64,000 nt of DNA from Penium margaritaceum (Eukaryota; Streptophyta; Zygnematophyceae; Desmidiales; Peniaceae). The notes under the pieces are model-generated. The model ran no database searches, was not told the DNA's origin, and saw only the letters and a program-made list of their open reading frames with translations. How positions within the stretch are numbered: the stretch's first letter is position 1; every line of letters starts with the position of its first letter. Where the stretch lies: positions 51,977 through 115,976 of the forward strand of contig SZWC01006810.1 of NCBI GenBank assembly GCA_023375785.1, in the 5' to 3' direction. Both the position numbers and the translations under genes were made by a program. Positions 52,681 through 64,000 of this stretch are shown here, piece after piece.

Positions 52681-53065
52681 GTGCGAGGCATGCTGGCGAT
52701 TTCGCGCCAGTCTTTCTCGCCTCATGTCCCTCGTCCCCCTCCCTCGTCTTCGCTCGCTCGCTCACAAGGAGGGCAAGCAAGGGCGAGGGCACGAGGCCAT
52801 GAGGCCTCGCCCTCAAGGCCCTCGTGGCCCCTCAGTCGCCGATCGGGCTGAGGCCGCGATCGGTGGCTGGCGGCTGGCCAGCTGGTGGCCGGCCGGTCAC
52901 TTGGCCGGCCGCCGGCCGTCCAGCCGGCCTACAGCAAGCTAGCTGACGGCTAGCAAAGTGCTGGCCGTCGGCCAGCCCTCGCTGACGCGAGGGGTGGTGC
53001 GCAACTCCCCCTCGCTTCAGCGAGGAGGGAGGGCCAAACCGGCCCTCCCACTACATTGATGGTGG
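52680..53065. repeat. GGCCGG-rich dispersed repeat, copy 1
   Basis: A CTC/CCTCGTC-rich part is followed by a block of GGCCGGCC, CTGGCCGG and GCTGGCC words (52857-52960) and then GAGGGAGGGCCAAACCGGCC. The same order of parts recurs at 54100-54420, and in reverse at about 55380-55740. Confidence 0.55.
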
Positions 53066-54099
53066 CAACATACCCCCCTGATCTTTAATTTCGATTGTAA
53101 ATATTCATCAAGTGGTCATATTAGGATACATTTTCTTGTTTATGAAATTTGAGGACCCACCAAATGATTCAAACATGATTTCATCGATTTTATAGTGTCA
53201 CCTAGCTTGTTTCCATTAATCACTTTCTTGGGCTCACCACTCTCTAGTTCCTTGAATAATCAATCATGATGATGTAGTTAAAATTGTGTGCTTCTGTTCG
53301 TCTCAAGCAAGCGATGGAGTATGACACGACAACCGTCATGGCAAACTCGGTCACCTCACAGCACGCCTGACAATGTTTTGGACGAGCTGCCAGGCGAGCT
53401 GGTCTCATCAAGTCGGGTTATTTGAAGTTTTAAAATTGAATTCGAAATGACCCGATCTTGCATGCACCATGTAAGCGCCAATTTCCCACTCAACGAACTT
53501 TGTCAAATTTTAAGGACGAGGAAAGTGTCAAGTAGCTTCCTACGTCAAATTTGAAGCTCCATTTTTCATGAGTTTGAACAATTTGGATCACTACAAAAGT
53601 CAAACATGAAAAATTACGTCGAGAGTAAAGATCGGATAACTAGGACAAACTCAATGTAAATTTCAAAAGCAGAAGGACACCCTTTAAAGCATAGCCAACA
53701 ATCATGTCACAAACTCATTTGTATACGTTGTTCTTACCTTGGTTACACCCTCATGGTTGTGACCTCGGCCCCTGCGCGAAAGCCATTGTCAGAAGTTGGG
53801 AAATGATGTATAACGCTCATTGTAGGGATGTTCATATGTGCATCACTCCCAGGCAATTATCACCAATGACCCGTGTAGGAAGACTCGGATATTCCAAACC
53901 TAGAGAGGTCCAGTCTTACATCCCTCTCTCATTCTGGGTGCTAGACGATGGGGGTTGTATTCCAGAATTATGAGTTTGCACAAATTTTCCCTGTGAAGAA
54001 CTTGTACTTTGCACTGTAAAGACTTTTGTTGTGAACCTTTCGTGCTTCCGTTCAATTGTGGTGTATGAGGCATGTTAGACGTTCTTACATGAGCGATCT
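53066..54099. other. AT-richer intergenic DNA, nothing recognised
   Basis: Short random frames only, no domain and no repeat that I can place. Confidence 0.55.
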
Positions 54100-54420
54100 T
54101 TTTTGTCTTTCACTCACTTTTCAACTCACCTTCTCCCCTCGTCTCGCTCACCCCTTGAGGCGAGGATGGAGAGCAATGACGAGGACTCAAGACCATCAAA
54201 CTTGGCACTTAAGGTATTTTGCCCCCCTGTTCGACAATCAGGCGGCTAGCAGGTGGCTGGCCGGTCACCTGACTGGCCACTCACTATCAAACCGGCCGGA
54301 TGCCACCTGGTTGGCAGCTAACGAGGGGCTGGCCTCCGGCCAACCCTCACCATGGCAAGGATGGACATCGATTACCCCTTTCCTTTCCAACAAGGGAGGG
54401 CCAAACTAGTCCCCCGGCTA
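54100..54420. repeat. GGCCGG-rich dispersed repeat, copy 2
   Basis: It has the same architecture as 52680-53065: CTCACC/CTCGTC-rich part, GGTGGCTGGCCGGTCACCTG, AACCGGCCGG, GCTGGCCTCCGGCC, ending AAGGGAGGGCCAAACTAG. Confidence 0.55.
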
Positions 54421-55379
54421 CACCTTGAGTCTAAGGCAGGCATTCTGGTGAACAATTAAGATAAAGAGTTCATGAATTTGAAATTATCTTTGTTGAATGA
54501 TGGTTGATGTCTTGTGGTGCAGTCTTTGCCGGTGCGTAGTGGGAACAAAGAGGGTCGAGTCCCCTCTGGATAATCTATTGTCAGGTGCAAAGATTCAGAA
54601 ACAGAAGGGGGCAAAGGTCCATATTCAAGCAGTTCATATACAATGGAAGGCATGTGCAAATGAAGAACACCAAGAATGATCATGTTTCACTAGTGAAAAT
54701 GTGCTTCTTTGCACCAAGAACCTTAGACTGAAGACCTTAGTGATGCATGTTTTTGTTCCCATGTATATGAGTGAATTTGAGAATCGGACCAAAAGTAAGT
54801 ACGTAGATGCTTGTATTGATCCTCAGCTTACATGATTCTTATGTGAGCTTGTTATTCTCCTACATGGCATGTGGAAATGTGCAACTACGAGTGGTGATCC
54901 TGGCTGTAGGCAGCAACTACAAGGTCTTGGGCCCACCCCACTACAAGTGCTTACACTAAAACCACGGGTTGTAAGCCAGTTATAAAGCCGGTTGTGGATG
55001 TAATCATGGCTTTTGGGAGCCCATACCTTGCTTTCTCATTAGAGTGGTCAACTAGTATTAGATTTAGTTGGCAAGCCGTTAGGATTGGCACATGGCACAT
55101 GGCACGTGGCACCACCGGGACACGCAAGTAGTGAAGACAATTTTCACAAGACATCATCATGGACAAATGACCATTTGAGGTTGGGGTCGCACATATTGTC
55201 TAAGCTGAAAGGGGGAGGTTTTTAGCTGTGCTGGAGTTTGGGCCATACATTAGGTCGAATTCGTGTGAACGTGCTCGTATCTCGGCTCGCAATAGAATCA
55301 AACTGGCTTTTTTTCTCCAAAATGTTGAATCCTCCATTTCATGTAATGCTTTTTGGTTGAATCGCAAGGGCTCGTGATG
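54421..55379. other. Intergenic DNA, nothing recognised
   Basis: No domain, no convincing gene. Small frames at 54456-54683 have no recognisable similarity. Confidence 0.5.
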
Positions 55380-55740
55380 ATTGGAGGAGGGATTAATGTG
55401 AGAGGATTATTCCCTCCCTGCCACAATGAAGTCTGGTCAGTAACAAGCCTCTCACTAGCTTTTGGTGAGGCCAGTGGCCGACAACACAGGTGACTAGAGG
55501 CCGGTCGGTTGGTTGGAAGCCACCTAGGTGGCGAGGAGGCCGCAAACGTGGTGGCCGGTACCTTGCTGGTTCCCGTCCCCACTCTCATGTCTCATTATCT
55601 CTCCCCCTCTCCATCGCTCACTCTCTCTCACGCCTTTTCATCTTCCATGGTCTTTTGTCTTTCGTTCGCTTCCTCACCTTGTCCTCACCCGCCATATATG
55701 GATAGGCGAAGGGACAAGCTGAAGGGCTCATGGTCATTGG
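55380..55740. repeat. GGCCGG-rich dispersed repeat, copy 3 (inverted)
   Basis: On the minus strand, after TCACCTGTGTTGTCGGCCAC, words such as GACCGGCC and TACCGGCCACC recur with a CCTCACC-type part. The match to copies 1 and 2 is looser. Confidence 0.4.
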
Positions 55741-58450
55741 CCTCTGGCCCCGAGGTATCGCGACCTCCTCGCAACCAATTGCAAAATTGACACTCCTCTG
55801 CCACGTCCAAGCATACCTGCAGTGGCCCCTCTGGTGTTATCCCTGGTTGTTTTCAACGCTAGTAGCATCAGTGGGCCAAAGCGTCATACGTTACTAACAA
55901 TTGACTTACCTCTTCCTTTTCCTACCCAACAAAGTGGTGATTAAACTTCTCAGATGGGTGCGTTTCTCAACACACAAGTTATGCAGTATTTGGCGAAGAC
56001 ACGCCACTGTCTGCTCCACCCTCACAATAGAACTTCATCATATGAGGCCAATTATAAGGACAGGCTCCCACAAGTTCTTTTATTTGCCGCATATGTAGGT
56101 GGAAGATCACCATGTTATTGAGATTTTGGCCACAAGACAACCAAGGTTTTCTTTGGAGTAATGGCTAGTCATGCCTGATGATGCCGGCATTGGAAAAGTG
56201 AGTGCCCATGTAATGTTGAGGCGGTACGTTGTCCCCTTCCTTGTCCATGTTCTAGACCGCTTCATGAAAACAAAAGCATGCTCTCCGCTTACCGTACTGA
56301 CATTGAATTTTGCCTATGATTACTATGACATTTTGCCCATGTGTTCGTTAAAAAACTCGAGCGTTGATGGAAGGATTCTGTTCAAAATTCACACCGTGTA
56401 CCATCTTTTTCGCCTGGTACGTTATGAATTATGTTATGCGAGAACGGCAATTTTTTTCAAAAAGGAGGTGAACACTTTAATGTAACCTACAATGTGTGCA
56501 CTTGCGCTTGGTTGAAAGACATGAGAGAAAACGTTTCAAACGTATAGAATGAGGATTGCGCGACCTCAACATCACACAATCACTAAACAAATGACTGCTA
56601 GGGGCCATGGCTTCCTCCGCAGCACCTTCATGGAAGGAAGGATCAGTGCTACGTGTAAACTCAGATGTAGTCCAAGCATGCATCACGAGTTGTTCACTAG
56701 CCTAAGCCACGAGCGCAACACCCATGTGATTCCCAGGTGCTTGCGGTGCATTGCGCATAGCAGCTATGCGCTGCTGCTTGGTGCTGCTGGCTTGCGCGAC
56801 GCACAGCGCGCTTCGGGCATCCGCTTGTGTCGGTGCGTTATAGGAGCATCACGTTCCGACCGAGATCGTACGGAACGCACGCTGATCTCGTTTTCCGGTG
56901 ACTCGAACTTCGGTGTTCGAGTTTACAAGCTTGGACGCGAGAAGGGTAGGTACACGGACATGAACGATGGGCGAATTTTGATTTTCCAGTTTAATTTCCA
57001 AGAAGGGATGGGAGACCATACAGAAAACTGTAGAAGACCCGATTTTGGGTGAATGTTACTACCATTTAATTCCTTTCTAAAATTTGAGAGAAAGTCAGTG
57101 TCAGTACGGTATATATTCAAAGAATCTCATATATTTCATGTTTCATTCATGGTAAAAGTTTTTGGTTCTTCTGAGCTCATTCAATCAACACATCCCATTT
57201 CATTGATCACGACATGAGCATTAGGCTGGAGAGGTACACTCGAGCCTCTCCAGTCCTTAGAAATTTAACTTTCTTCTTCAACTCCTTCCAAAATAAAATA
57301 ATGTGAAAATATCATATCCTCATAAAAATCCGAAGAATGTTCTGACCTTAGGAATGTAATGCATGATCTTTTTATGCTTTACCTATGATTGAACAAGATT
57401 CTACCAGTTTCCATTGAATGATCAACGTACATCAGGGCGGAGAAATCAACATCACCACTCTTTAGTGAATTGTTTGTTCCTTTGGGTGATGTATATATCA
57501 TCGGGCTTGATTGGTGGTCACAAAGCCTCAATTGGCTGCAAACAGGGCGGAAAACCATAAACTCGAGGTTTCCTGCGCAGGAACTGAAGCATCATCTTCT
57601 TTTCGCGGAGTAATTTTGAATGTTTGGATGCCACGTCAGTTCCCGCTTTTGTTGCCGGCGATGTCCCGCCGTCTCCCTCATTGAGGACATACACACGCCT
57701 GTCGCTTTGGATGCAAGCAGCAGGCTATGTTCTTATATTGCATCCTTGCTGCGTGTTCCCGCTGAACGCCATTATTGCGACATGTCTGTCCTGGACATTT
57801 TACCGCGAATGTATGTTCCGAATGCACACATCTGTGCTGTTTTTGCTGTCCTCATATGCGATCCGACTTTCGTTGCCGTCAACGTAGGTAGGGAATCTTG
57901 CTTTCTACAATAAAATGTTTCCTTCAGGGGGGCTTCAATCTGAAATTCCGAGGTCTCGACTCGACAGTGCATGAACATGTTTATGCAGCGTTACATTAAC
58001 CGATACGACTTTCTGGCGATGTTCCCATCGCAGGGAGAAGCTGCTTCCTGCCAAGCGTACGGTCGAACGGAAAGGTGCTCGAAGTCATCGAACCCTCCAA
58101 AGCTCGTTTTGTTGTTTTTTTTACCTCTGGTCTTAACTGCGCCGAACAGTTACGGACGACAGAATCGATGGTCCATGCGCACCAAGGCGGGCAACATCGT
58201 AGTACCGCGAAAAGAGTTGTCAGCGACGGGCCGTGCTTCCCTCCCGTCCCGAAATGCAGCCGTTGATGCCAGACAGATCTTGCCTCCACCGTGGCTTCGG
58301 ACCAACGACATCGGCCAGGCTCGCGTCTCTGGAGCCGGGGGAGTACTTTCTCCGTGCGCCGGTGACCCTCCTGCCTGGCACGTTTGTTGTTGCAGCGAGC
58401 GACAAGCGAACACGATAGGGAATTCCAGGGTCACACGGATCAGCTGCAGC
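55741..58450. other. Intergenic DNA upstream of SMC4
   Basis: There are open frames of up to 167 codons (56549-57052), but none has a recognisable motif. The last part presumably holds the SMC4 promoter and 5' untranslated region; I cannot define a TATA box or start site. Confidence 0.5.
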
Positions 58451-61400
58451 ATGGGGTTGGCCCAACACTGGAGTGCGGACGCCGACAGCGGCGGGGGCCA
58501 CCGCAGCTCCCCCACTGAAGCCGAATCTACACACGGGCGTGACGCTGTGGACGCACATGCGGGCATGGGCGTAGGCATGGGGACGCGGTTGGTGATCACG
58601 GAGATGGTGCTGGAGAACTTCAAGTCGTACGCTGGAGTGCAGCGTGTGGGCCCCTTCCACAAGGTCTGCTTCTTCTGCTTCTGCTGCTCATGCTGCTGCC
58701 GCTTGGCCCGATGTTCCGTAGGCCGCTTTTGGCTCAGCCACGAGTGCCGTCGTGCCAGGGCGTGGACAAGGCTGCGGTGACGGCGGGAGGGACGCTGCTG
58801 GAGCACGGGCCAAAGGTTTCCACGTCTGTGCAGCCAAGTGCCAAACACGTCGCGATCAGCCGCAAGGTCTGCTGGTGCGCGAGGCGCAGGAGAGCCAAGC
58901 GCGTCGCGATCACGCCGGAATTCCATCAGACAGGCAATGTGTGCTGGGCCGTAGAGCAGTTTGGACCGGTGGCGTTGTTGGATGCAGACGAAACACTCAC
59001 GGCACTGCAAAATGCACAGTGACGCCACACCCACCGATGCTGCGGGGAACCACGCCTCCCTGCCTTCCTACAGATGCTGATGCACGGATTGCGCTTGCCA
59101 GACCGCCGCCCCCAGATGTTTCAGCGAGGCCCGTTCGTTCGTGGCGTTGGATTCAGACACCGTGCGATCCAGGGCGTGGTTATGGTGCGACGGTAGCTTG
59201 ACCCGTCTGAGCAGATTTGAGGTGACTCGGCACGCCGCACCACCTGCATGGGTTGACCGTGGACTTCGTAGTGAAGCACGTCTGCGCGTCTTCACAGTGC
59301 GAAGACGTGAAAACGTGAAAACGTGAGGACGCGAGGACGTGAGGACGCGAACACGTGAAGACGTGCAGACACGCAGACGTGAAGCGCGCTCTTGCGTCAT
59401 CACTCCATCAACTCGGTTCTTTGCTCCAAGAGTTGGAGTGGTTGGGACTGGCGCTTCCTATCTTCGGCTGACAAGGGCGTGCCCGATGTCTTTCCTGTGA
59501 CATGTGTGTGTTCCATGTCTGGTGCGCTCGTGCAGTGCTTCTCGTCTGTGGTCGGACCGAATGGGAGTGGCAAGAGCAACGTCATCGACGCAATGCTCTT
59601 TGTCTTTGGCAAGCGCGCGAAGCAGGTGCGCCCCTGTGAACCAAGCCTGCGTCCCCCCCGCCCCCCTCCCCCCCCCAACAGAAAAGAATGCCCTGGACTT
59701 CTTTTTCCTCACTGTCTTGGTGAGCTGTTAACGAGTGGCTGTGATGTTCGAGGTCCGTGCACTGTCTACACCTGGTTGAACTATGCGGGGAAGTTGCATG
59801 CCATGCTGCTCAGCCTGACCACAGAAGGCCGGAGACGGGTGGGATTGACAGGCATGAACTGTAGGTTTATTTTTGTTGATGAATGCCGATGGAGGAAAGC
59901 GAAGGCAGTGGCAGTGGATTTTGGGGGGGGGGGGGAGGGGCATAGATTGCAGTAGAGGCGGCGGGGTAGGACGGGGTGGGAAGACGAGGGGTGGAGTTCT
60001 GAGGAGGGGAAGTCGTGAGGGTGGGTGTGCGGCTATGTTGTTCTGACCGCTGTGCACCCTGTGCGTTGCAGTTGCGGCTGAACAAGGTGTCGGAGCTCAT
60101 CCACAACTCGACCAACTTTCAGAATCTGGAGTTTGCCCGCGTGTCCGTGCACTTCCAGGAAATTGTGGATCTGGTGAGCACACCTGTTTGCGCGGGGTAA
60201 AGTCCTCCAAACGATACTTTTTCCCGAGTCGCACACTCATTTAGAGCCCCTCCATCAAGTTGCACTCTCAGTTGCAGTGCAGTTCCTGAGTCGCCTACAC
60301 AGGCGACTAGGGAAGCACACTCTCGCGTTGTTGTAATGGTCTTCAAATGTGAGATATTTCCGAGCCGCACTATCCTTTGGAGGACCGTAGCGCGGGGCGT
60401 GGCCTGTGTCAGAGTGGACGGCTTGAATTTGGGCCGATCTTCTTGCCTGTTGTTCGCCTTTCTGCACCGAGTATGTGAGGGAATCCTCATTTCAAACATC
60501 TGAGCTGTTCTATCTCAAGAACAGATACCTGAGTGCAGCACGGTTTCTCCTAAAGTATTCCTTGGGTGCGTCAAATTTCACATTGTTGGCTTCGTGCACT
60601 TGAAGTCAAAGTTCACCTCAAGTTTCCCGGATTCGGTTCACTTGCTTTCTTGAGCAGTGAGTTCAACATCTCCTTTTCTGGCTGGCTCGATGCGCTCTTG
60701 ATGACCATTTTTTTTTTTTGGTTACAGTGCCCTGCCAGGTTTAGCGCACAGGAGTGGTCCGGTTTGAATTCAAAGGTTTGAACAGCTTGTGTTGAGGAAG
60801 CGAACAATCCAGGAAAAGAATTGAGCGCAAGGCCAGAAGCCAATGGTGCGGTTGAAGTTGATTTCATTGTTTTGAAATGCACCCATCCAAAGGCATGATT
60901 GAATGTTTTAGTTTCCTCTATAGACTATCGTAACATGTAAGGTCTTGCACTCCTTGGGTGTTTGTCCAGCATGCCAGCAGTGGCGCCTTTTCTGACAAAG
61001 ATGGTGGAGGACGTCGTCGTCAGGCATTGTCCAGCTAGCTGGTTGCGACCGCGGTGATACTGGCGGAAGCCTTGACAAATTCAGCCAAACACTGGTTTGG
61101 TGAATGCATCTGGCCTTTCGCTTCGTTCCATCTTCCCACTCATAACCGCATTTGGGCCACATGGACAGCCGCCATGCTACCTCTCCTCCCACTAGGAGTG
61201 AGAGACGAGTCGGCTCTGGTGCTGACTCCACGCCAGATTTAAGCCCTGGCTCACTATGGCAATTGTGTCGGTTCTAGCAAAACCATTGGCCAAGTAGGCG
61301 AGAACATCAAGAACGCGACGTTGTTTCGGGATAAAAGCTGCAGGTCATGCTTGCACGGGGGGATGCTGCAGTGTCATCTGGATCACGCAGTTGTCGTTCA

Positions 61401-63905
61401 AAGTCGTGGCTTTGAGGGTGTGGCTGCAGGAGGGCGAGGACTTTGAGGTGGTGCCGGACTCCCAGTTTGTAGTGACGCGGGTGGCTTACCGCAACAACAG
61501 CAGCAAGTACTTCGTTGATGACGCGACGAGCACGTTCACGGAGGTGACGAAACTGCTCAGGACCAAGGGCATCGACCTTGACAACAACCGCTTTCTCATC
61601 CTGCAGGTGTGCGCTTGTTCTATGCCTTTTCTGTGGGCCGTGTGTCACGCTCTGGCCTGATCAGGACCCACAGGGTTCCCATGTGCACGACAGGTACTCA
61701 CGCTGCCCCTGCAAGACGCGTGTTCCTCGGACACATTCACTGTCTGAAGTGGCTGAAACCCATCACATGGGTGTGAGACCCATCACATGGGTGTGAGACC
61801 CATCACATGGGTGTGAGACCCATCACATGGGTGTGAGACCCATCACGTGGGTGTGAGACCCATCACGTGGGCGTGAGACCCATCACATGGGTGTGAGACC
61901 CATCACATGGGTGTGAGACCCATCACATGGGTGTGAGACCCATCACATGGGTGTGAGACCCATCACATGGGTGTGAGACCCATCACATGGGTGTGAGACC
62001 CATCACATGGGTGTGAGACCCATCACATGGGTGTGCGTCGTGGGTTCATTAGTGTCTTTCCCATGTGTTAGTGTGTGCTGTGTGCATGAGAGTCCTCAGT
62101 GGATTAGAGTCTTTCACGTGCGAGGGCGTGCATCACTGTCTGTAGTGTCCATAGATGTGCATCTTGTGAATGCTATGATCATAAAATCACTGCTTTCCTG
62201 TCAAAAAGTAGCTATTAAATCGCTTGAGCGATTTTATCATTTAAAAATCACTACTCTCACCCAAATCACTACTCTCACCCAAAAAAAAAAAAAAACAAAA
62301 AGAATTATATAGAAAAACAATGAAATTGTGTTCCCACATGTGGCCGACATTTTACCAACCTTTTTGGCCCCTCAGACATAGATACATGGCTCAGAACACA
62401 CATCAATCCTGACATGAAATGCTACCCTTGTAGATGTATGCCCATGCATGAAGAGTATCATCATATTCATTGAGAACAACAGGGTATGAGGGGGTTTAAG
62501 CCCCTTCCCAAACTGGATGGGAGGGGGCTTAAAGTTTTCACTGCACTTTTTCAAATGATTTTAAATTGACAGGGCAATTGATAGCTACTTTCCATTTTGC
62601 AGAGAGCAATTGAATAGGGGATTTCAAAAAGCGATTCAAAAAGCTATTGGCGATTTTAGGATCCTAGTGTGTATGGTCGTGCGTTGTGTACGTGGATGTG
62701 AATCGAGTGCACACATGTGTGTGCACCATGTCCATGGATGTGCGGCGTGCATGTGTGTCATCTGCACTCGTGTGCAATGTCGGAGTGCATGGGTGCAGGG
62801 CGAAGTGGAGCAGATTGCAATGATGAAGCCGAAAGGGCAAGGGCCACATGACGAGGGTCTGTTGGAATACCTGGAGGACATCATTGGGACCAACAAGTAC
62901 ATGGAGAAGATTCAAGAAGGCGCCACAATGTCAGTTTCTGAGCCTCCTCACCTGCCCTCACCCTACTCCTACCCTCCCTCACGTGAGGAATCTAGGCAAT
63001 CAGCCGCTGCGTGCATGAATTTCCTACATGAAGAAGTTGAACTTGGTTGGGTCTTTAACACCGGGGTTCAACTCTCTTGTTGAGCGCGCGCGTCTACTTG
63101 GCACGTGCATCTGATCAGCGTGCGCGCCTGATTGGGGTGCTCATCTGGTCGATGTGCGCGTCTGATCGGCGTGCACATTCGGATGGCATGCATGTCCTAT
63201 ATGGGTGCTCGTGCTCATGCATGAGCATCGGGATGGTGTGCACGTCTGATCAGCTGACTTGTGGGATGTTTCACCTCGTAAAGATGGTCAGGGCAGTGCT
63301 GTTTTACTGCTTGGACGTTGGCTCTTCACGCAGGCTGGAGGAGATGAACGAGAAGAGGAGCGGGCTTGTCCAACGGCTCAAGGTTGCAGAAAAGGACAAG
63401 GAATCGCTGGAGGTGAGCCGGTCATGCCGAGAACAAGGAGGGAGGAGGGCTTGGGTGGAGAAGGGCAAGTGAAAGTTGTCTGAAGAAGCGGAAAAGTGGT
63501 TTTTAACTGGTTCTAAGCGAAAAGGCCTGCAATGCTCAGCGGGCATCGCAACACTGTGTACCATGCATCAGGGGTGTCGAGTTGGACTGGAGTCTTCGGG
63601 CTCGCCCTATGGAGAGAGCTGAGGCTATGTGGCAAGCCCCACCGTCTGTAGTGTCGCTCCCAACAAGCCATGGGTGTTGTGGTGCCATACACCTATGGCT
63701 GTTGGCCCATGGCCCATGCTCTCAAGTGGAGGTGATCATGTGCGCAGGAAGCAAAGATGGAAGCGGAGAAATATCTCATGAAGGAGGCAGAGGTGGCCAA
63801 GTGGAGCCGTGCGCTGTGTGCGGTGTGCCTTCGAGACGCGCAAGGCAGCAAGCAGAAATTGCAGGAGAAGGTGCAGCAGTTGCAGGACAAGCTGGAGGCC
63901 GAGAG
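58451..63905 (+). CDS. SMC4: SMC4, condensin core ATPase subunit (exons 1-7, gene continues past the window)
   Basis: Exons: 58451-58663, 59536-59625, 60072-60173, 61430-61606, 62799-62929, 63334-63412 and 63748-63905. All introns are GT-AG and phases agree throughout. Exon 1 has the SMC4 entry motif ENFKSYAGVQRVGPFHK. Exon 2 holds Walker A GPNGSGKSN and AMLFVFGKRAKQ, exon 3 LNKVSELIHNS, exon 4 RVAYRNNSSKYF and DLDNNRFLILQ, exon 5 GEVEQIAMMKPKGQGPHDEG and EYLEDIIGTNKY. Exons 6-7 start the coiled coil (LEEMNEKRSGLVQ, KQKLQEKVQQLQDKLEAE). With SMC2 it forms the ATPase of condensin, which compacts mitotic chromosomes. The start is uncertain: an in-frame frame extends back to 57971, and ATGs also lie at 58566 and 58578. 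No lesion is visible. The hinge, second coil and Walker B are beyond the window. Confidence 0.93.
59302..59381. repeat. 8-bp minisatellite in SMC4 intron 1, 10 units
   Basis: Ten consecutive octamers of the form (A/C)(A/G)(G/A/C)ACG(T/C)G, for example AGGACGTG and AAGACGTG. Most contain ACGTG, a G-box-like core. Confidence 0.8.
61758..62035. repeat. 20-bp minisatellite in SMC4 intron 4, about 14 units
   Basis: The unit ACCCATCACATGGGTGTGAG is repeated almost without change; two adjacent units (from 61838 and 61858) have CACGTGG for CACATGG, and the second also GCGTG. The unit has two overlapping inverted repeats: CCCAT-CAC-ATGGG and TCACA-TGGG-TGTGA. Confidence 0.92.
62200..62665. repeat. 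Possible MITE-like insertion in SMC4 intron 4
   Basis: Near 62207 AAGTAGCTATTAAATCGC, with the perfect hairpin AAATCGCT-TG-AGCGATTT at 62217-62234, has a diverged inverted counterpart near 62575-62600. Two 18-bp direct copies of ATCACTACTCTCACCCAA lead into a 15-base A run. The boundaries are unclear. Confidence 0.35.
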
Positions 63906-63925
63906 GTAAGCATGTAAAACTCCTC

Positions 63926-64000
63926 CTCCTGCTCCTCCCTCCTCCTCCTCCTCCTCCTCCTCCTCCTCCTCCTCCTCCTCCTCCTCCTCTTCCTCCTCCT
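63926..64000. repeat. CTC/TCC microsatellite in SMC4 intron 7
   Basis: Almost pure (CTC)n follows the exon 7 donor site at 63906 and runs to the window end, with one CTCTTC interruption. Confidence 0.92.

Noticed and set aside
56549-57052. A 167-codon plus-strand frame
   Set aside because: No domain, no compositional bias typical of a gene, in intergenic DNA. A chance frame is likeliest.
58150-59034. A 294-codon minus-strand frame
   Set aside because: It overlaps SMC4 exon 1 in antisense and has no recognisable motif.
61758-62035. CRISPR-like array
   Set aside because: Units of 20 bp follow each other without spacers, in a spliced eukaryotic gene. It is a minisatellite.
62217-62234. Bacterial-type terminator at the hairpin followed by A or T runs
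   Set aside because: It lies in a eukaryotic intron in the sense of transcription and is part of a probable small insertion.

Overview
The window looks like repeat-rich nuclear DNA of a streptophyte green plant, either a charophyte alga such as Chara or an early-diverging land plant. The lineage is an inference. It rests on GT-AG spliced genes, a STIG1-type cysteine-rich secreted protein, Ty1/copia elements primed by plant-type initiator tRNA-Met (primer site TGGTATCAGAGC), and a Ty3/gypsy chromovirus chromodomain. About 80% of the window is LTR retrotransposon or its debris. I see no bacterial features, CRISPR, rRNA or convincing tRNA genes.

Layout. 1-3850: decayed plus-strand copia (Copia-1) with its integrase core deleted. 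3900-5750: an inverted LTR fragment and the leader, primer site and LTR of another minus-strand copia (Copia-2). 5757-6606: degenerate array of about 117-bp repeats, which resumes at 27665. Between those points lies a 21-kb nested block, 6607-27659, bounded by the 5-bp duplication GCCAC. It holds a diverged LTR (X), Copia-3 (minus), Copia-4 (plus, inserted in the 5' LTR of Copia-3) and the 5' half of Copia-5 (minus). Copia-3 and Copia-4 form inverted arms of about 6.9 kb around a 332-bp loop.

27860-31930: host DNA with a minus-strand gene for a secreted, proline/histidine-repeat, STIG1-domain protein. Its apparent frameshift is explained by a duplicated assembly segment at an N gap. 31930-33600: 3' end of a Ty3/gypsy chromovirus. 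33605-48240: Copia-7 (minus, no 5' LTR), with Copia-6 (34028-41804) nested in its 3' LTR. Copia-6 is structurally complete: paired 538-bp LTRs, CAATG target duplications, primer site and polypurine tract. 48276-52680: 5' half of a Ty3/gypsy element cut inside reverse transcriptase.

52680-57970: AT-richer intergenic DNA with three copies of a GGCCGG-rich repeat. 58451-64000: first seven exons of SMC4, the condensin ATPase subunit, on the plus strand and running off the window. Its introns carry minisatellites.

Only SMC4 and the STIG1-like gene look like functional host genes. None of the retroelements has an open gag-pol. Their lesions are strongly biased: most in-frame stops are TAG derived from CAG or CTGG, as expected if methylated CHG sites decayed. 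Many catalytic or metal-binding residues have been lost independently.
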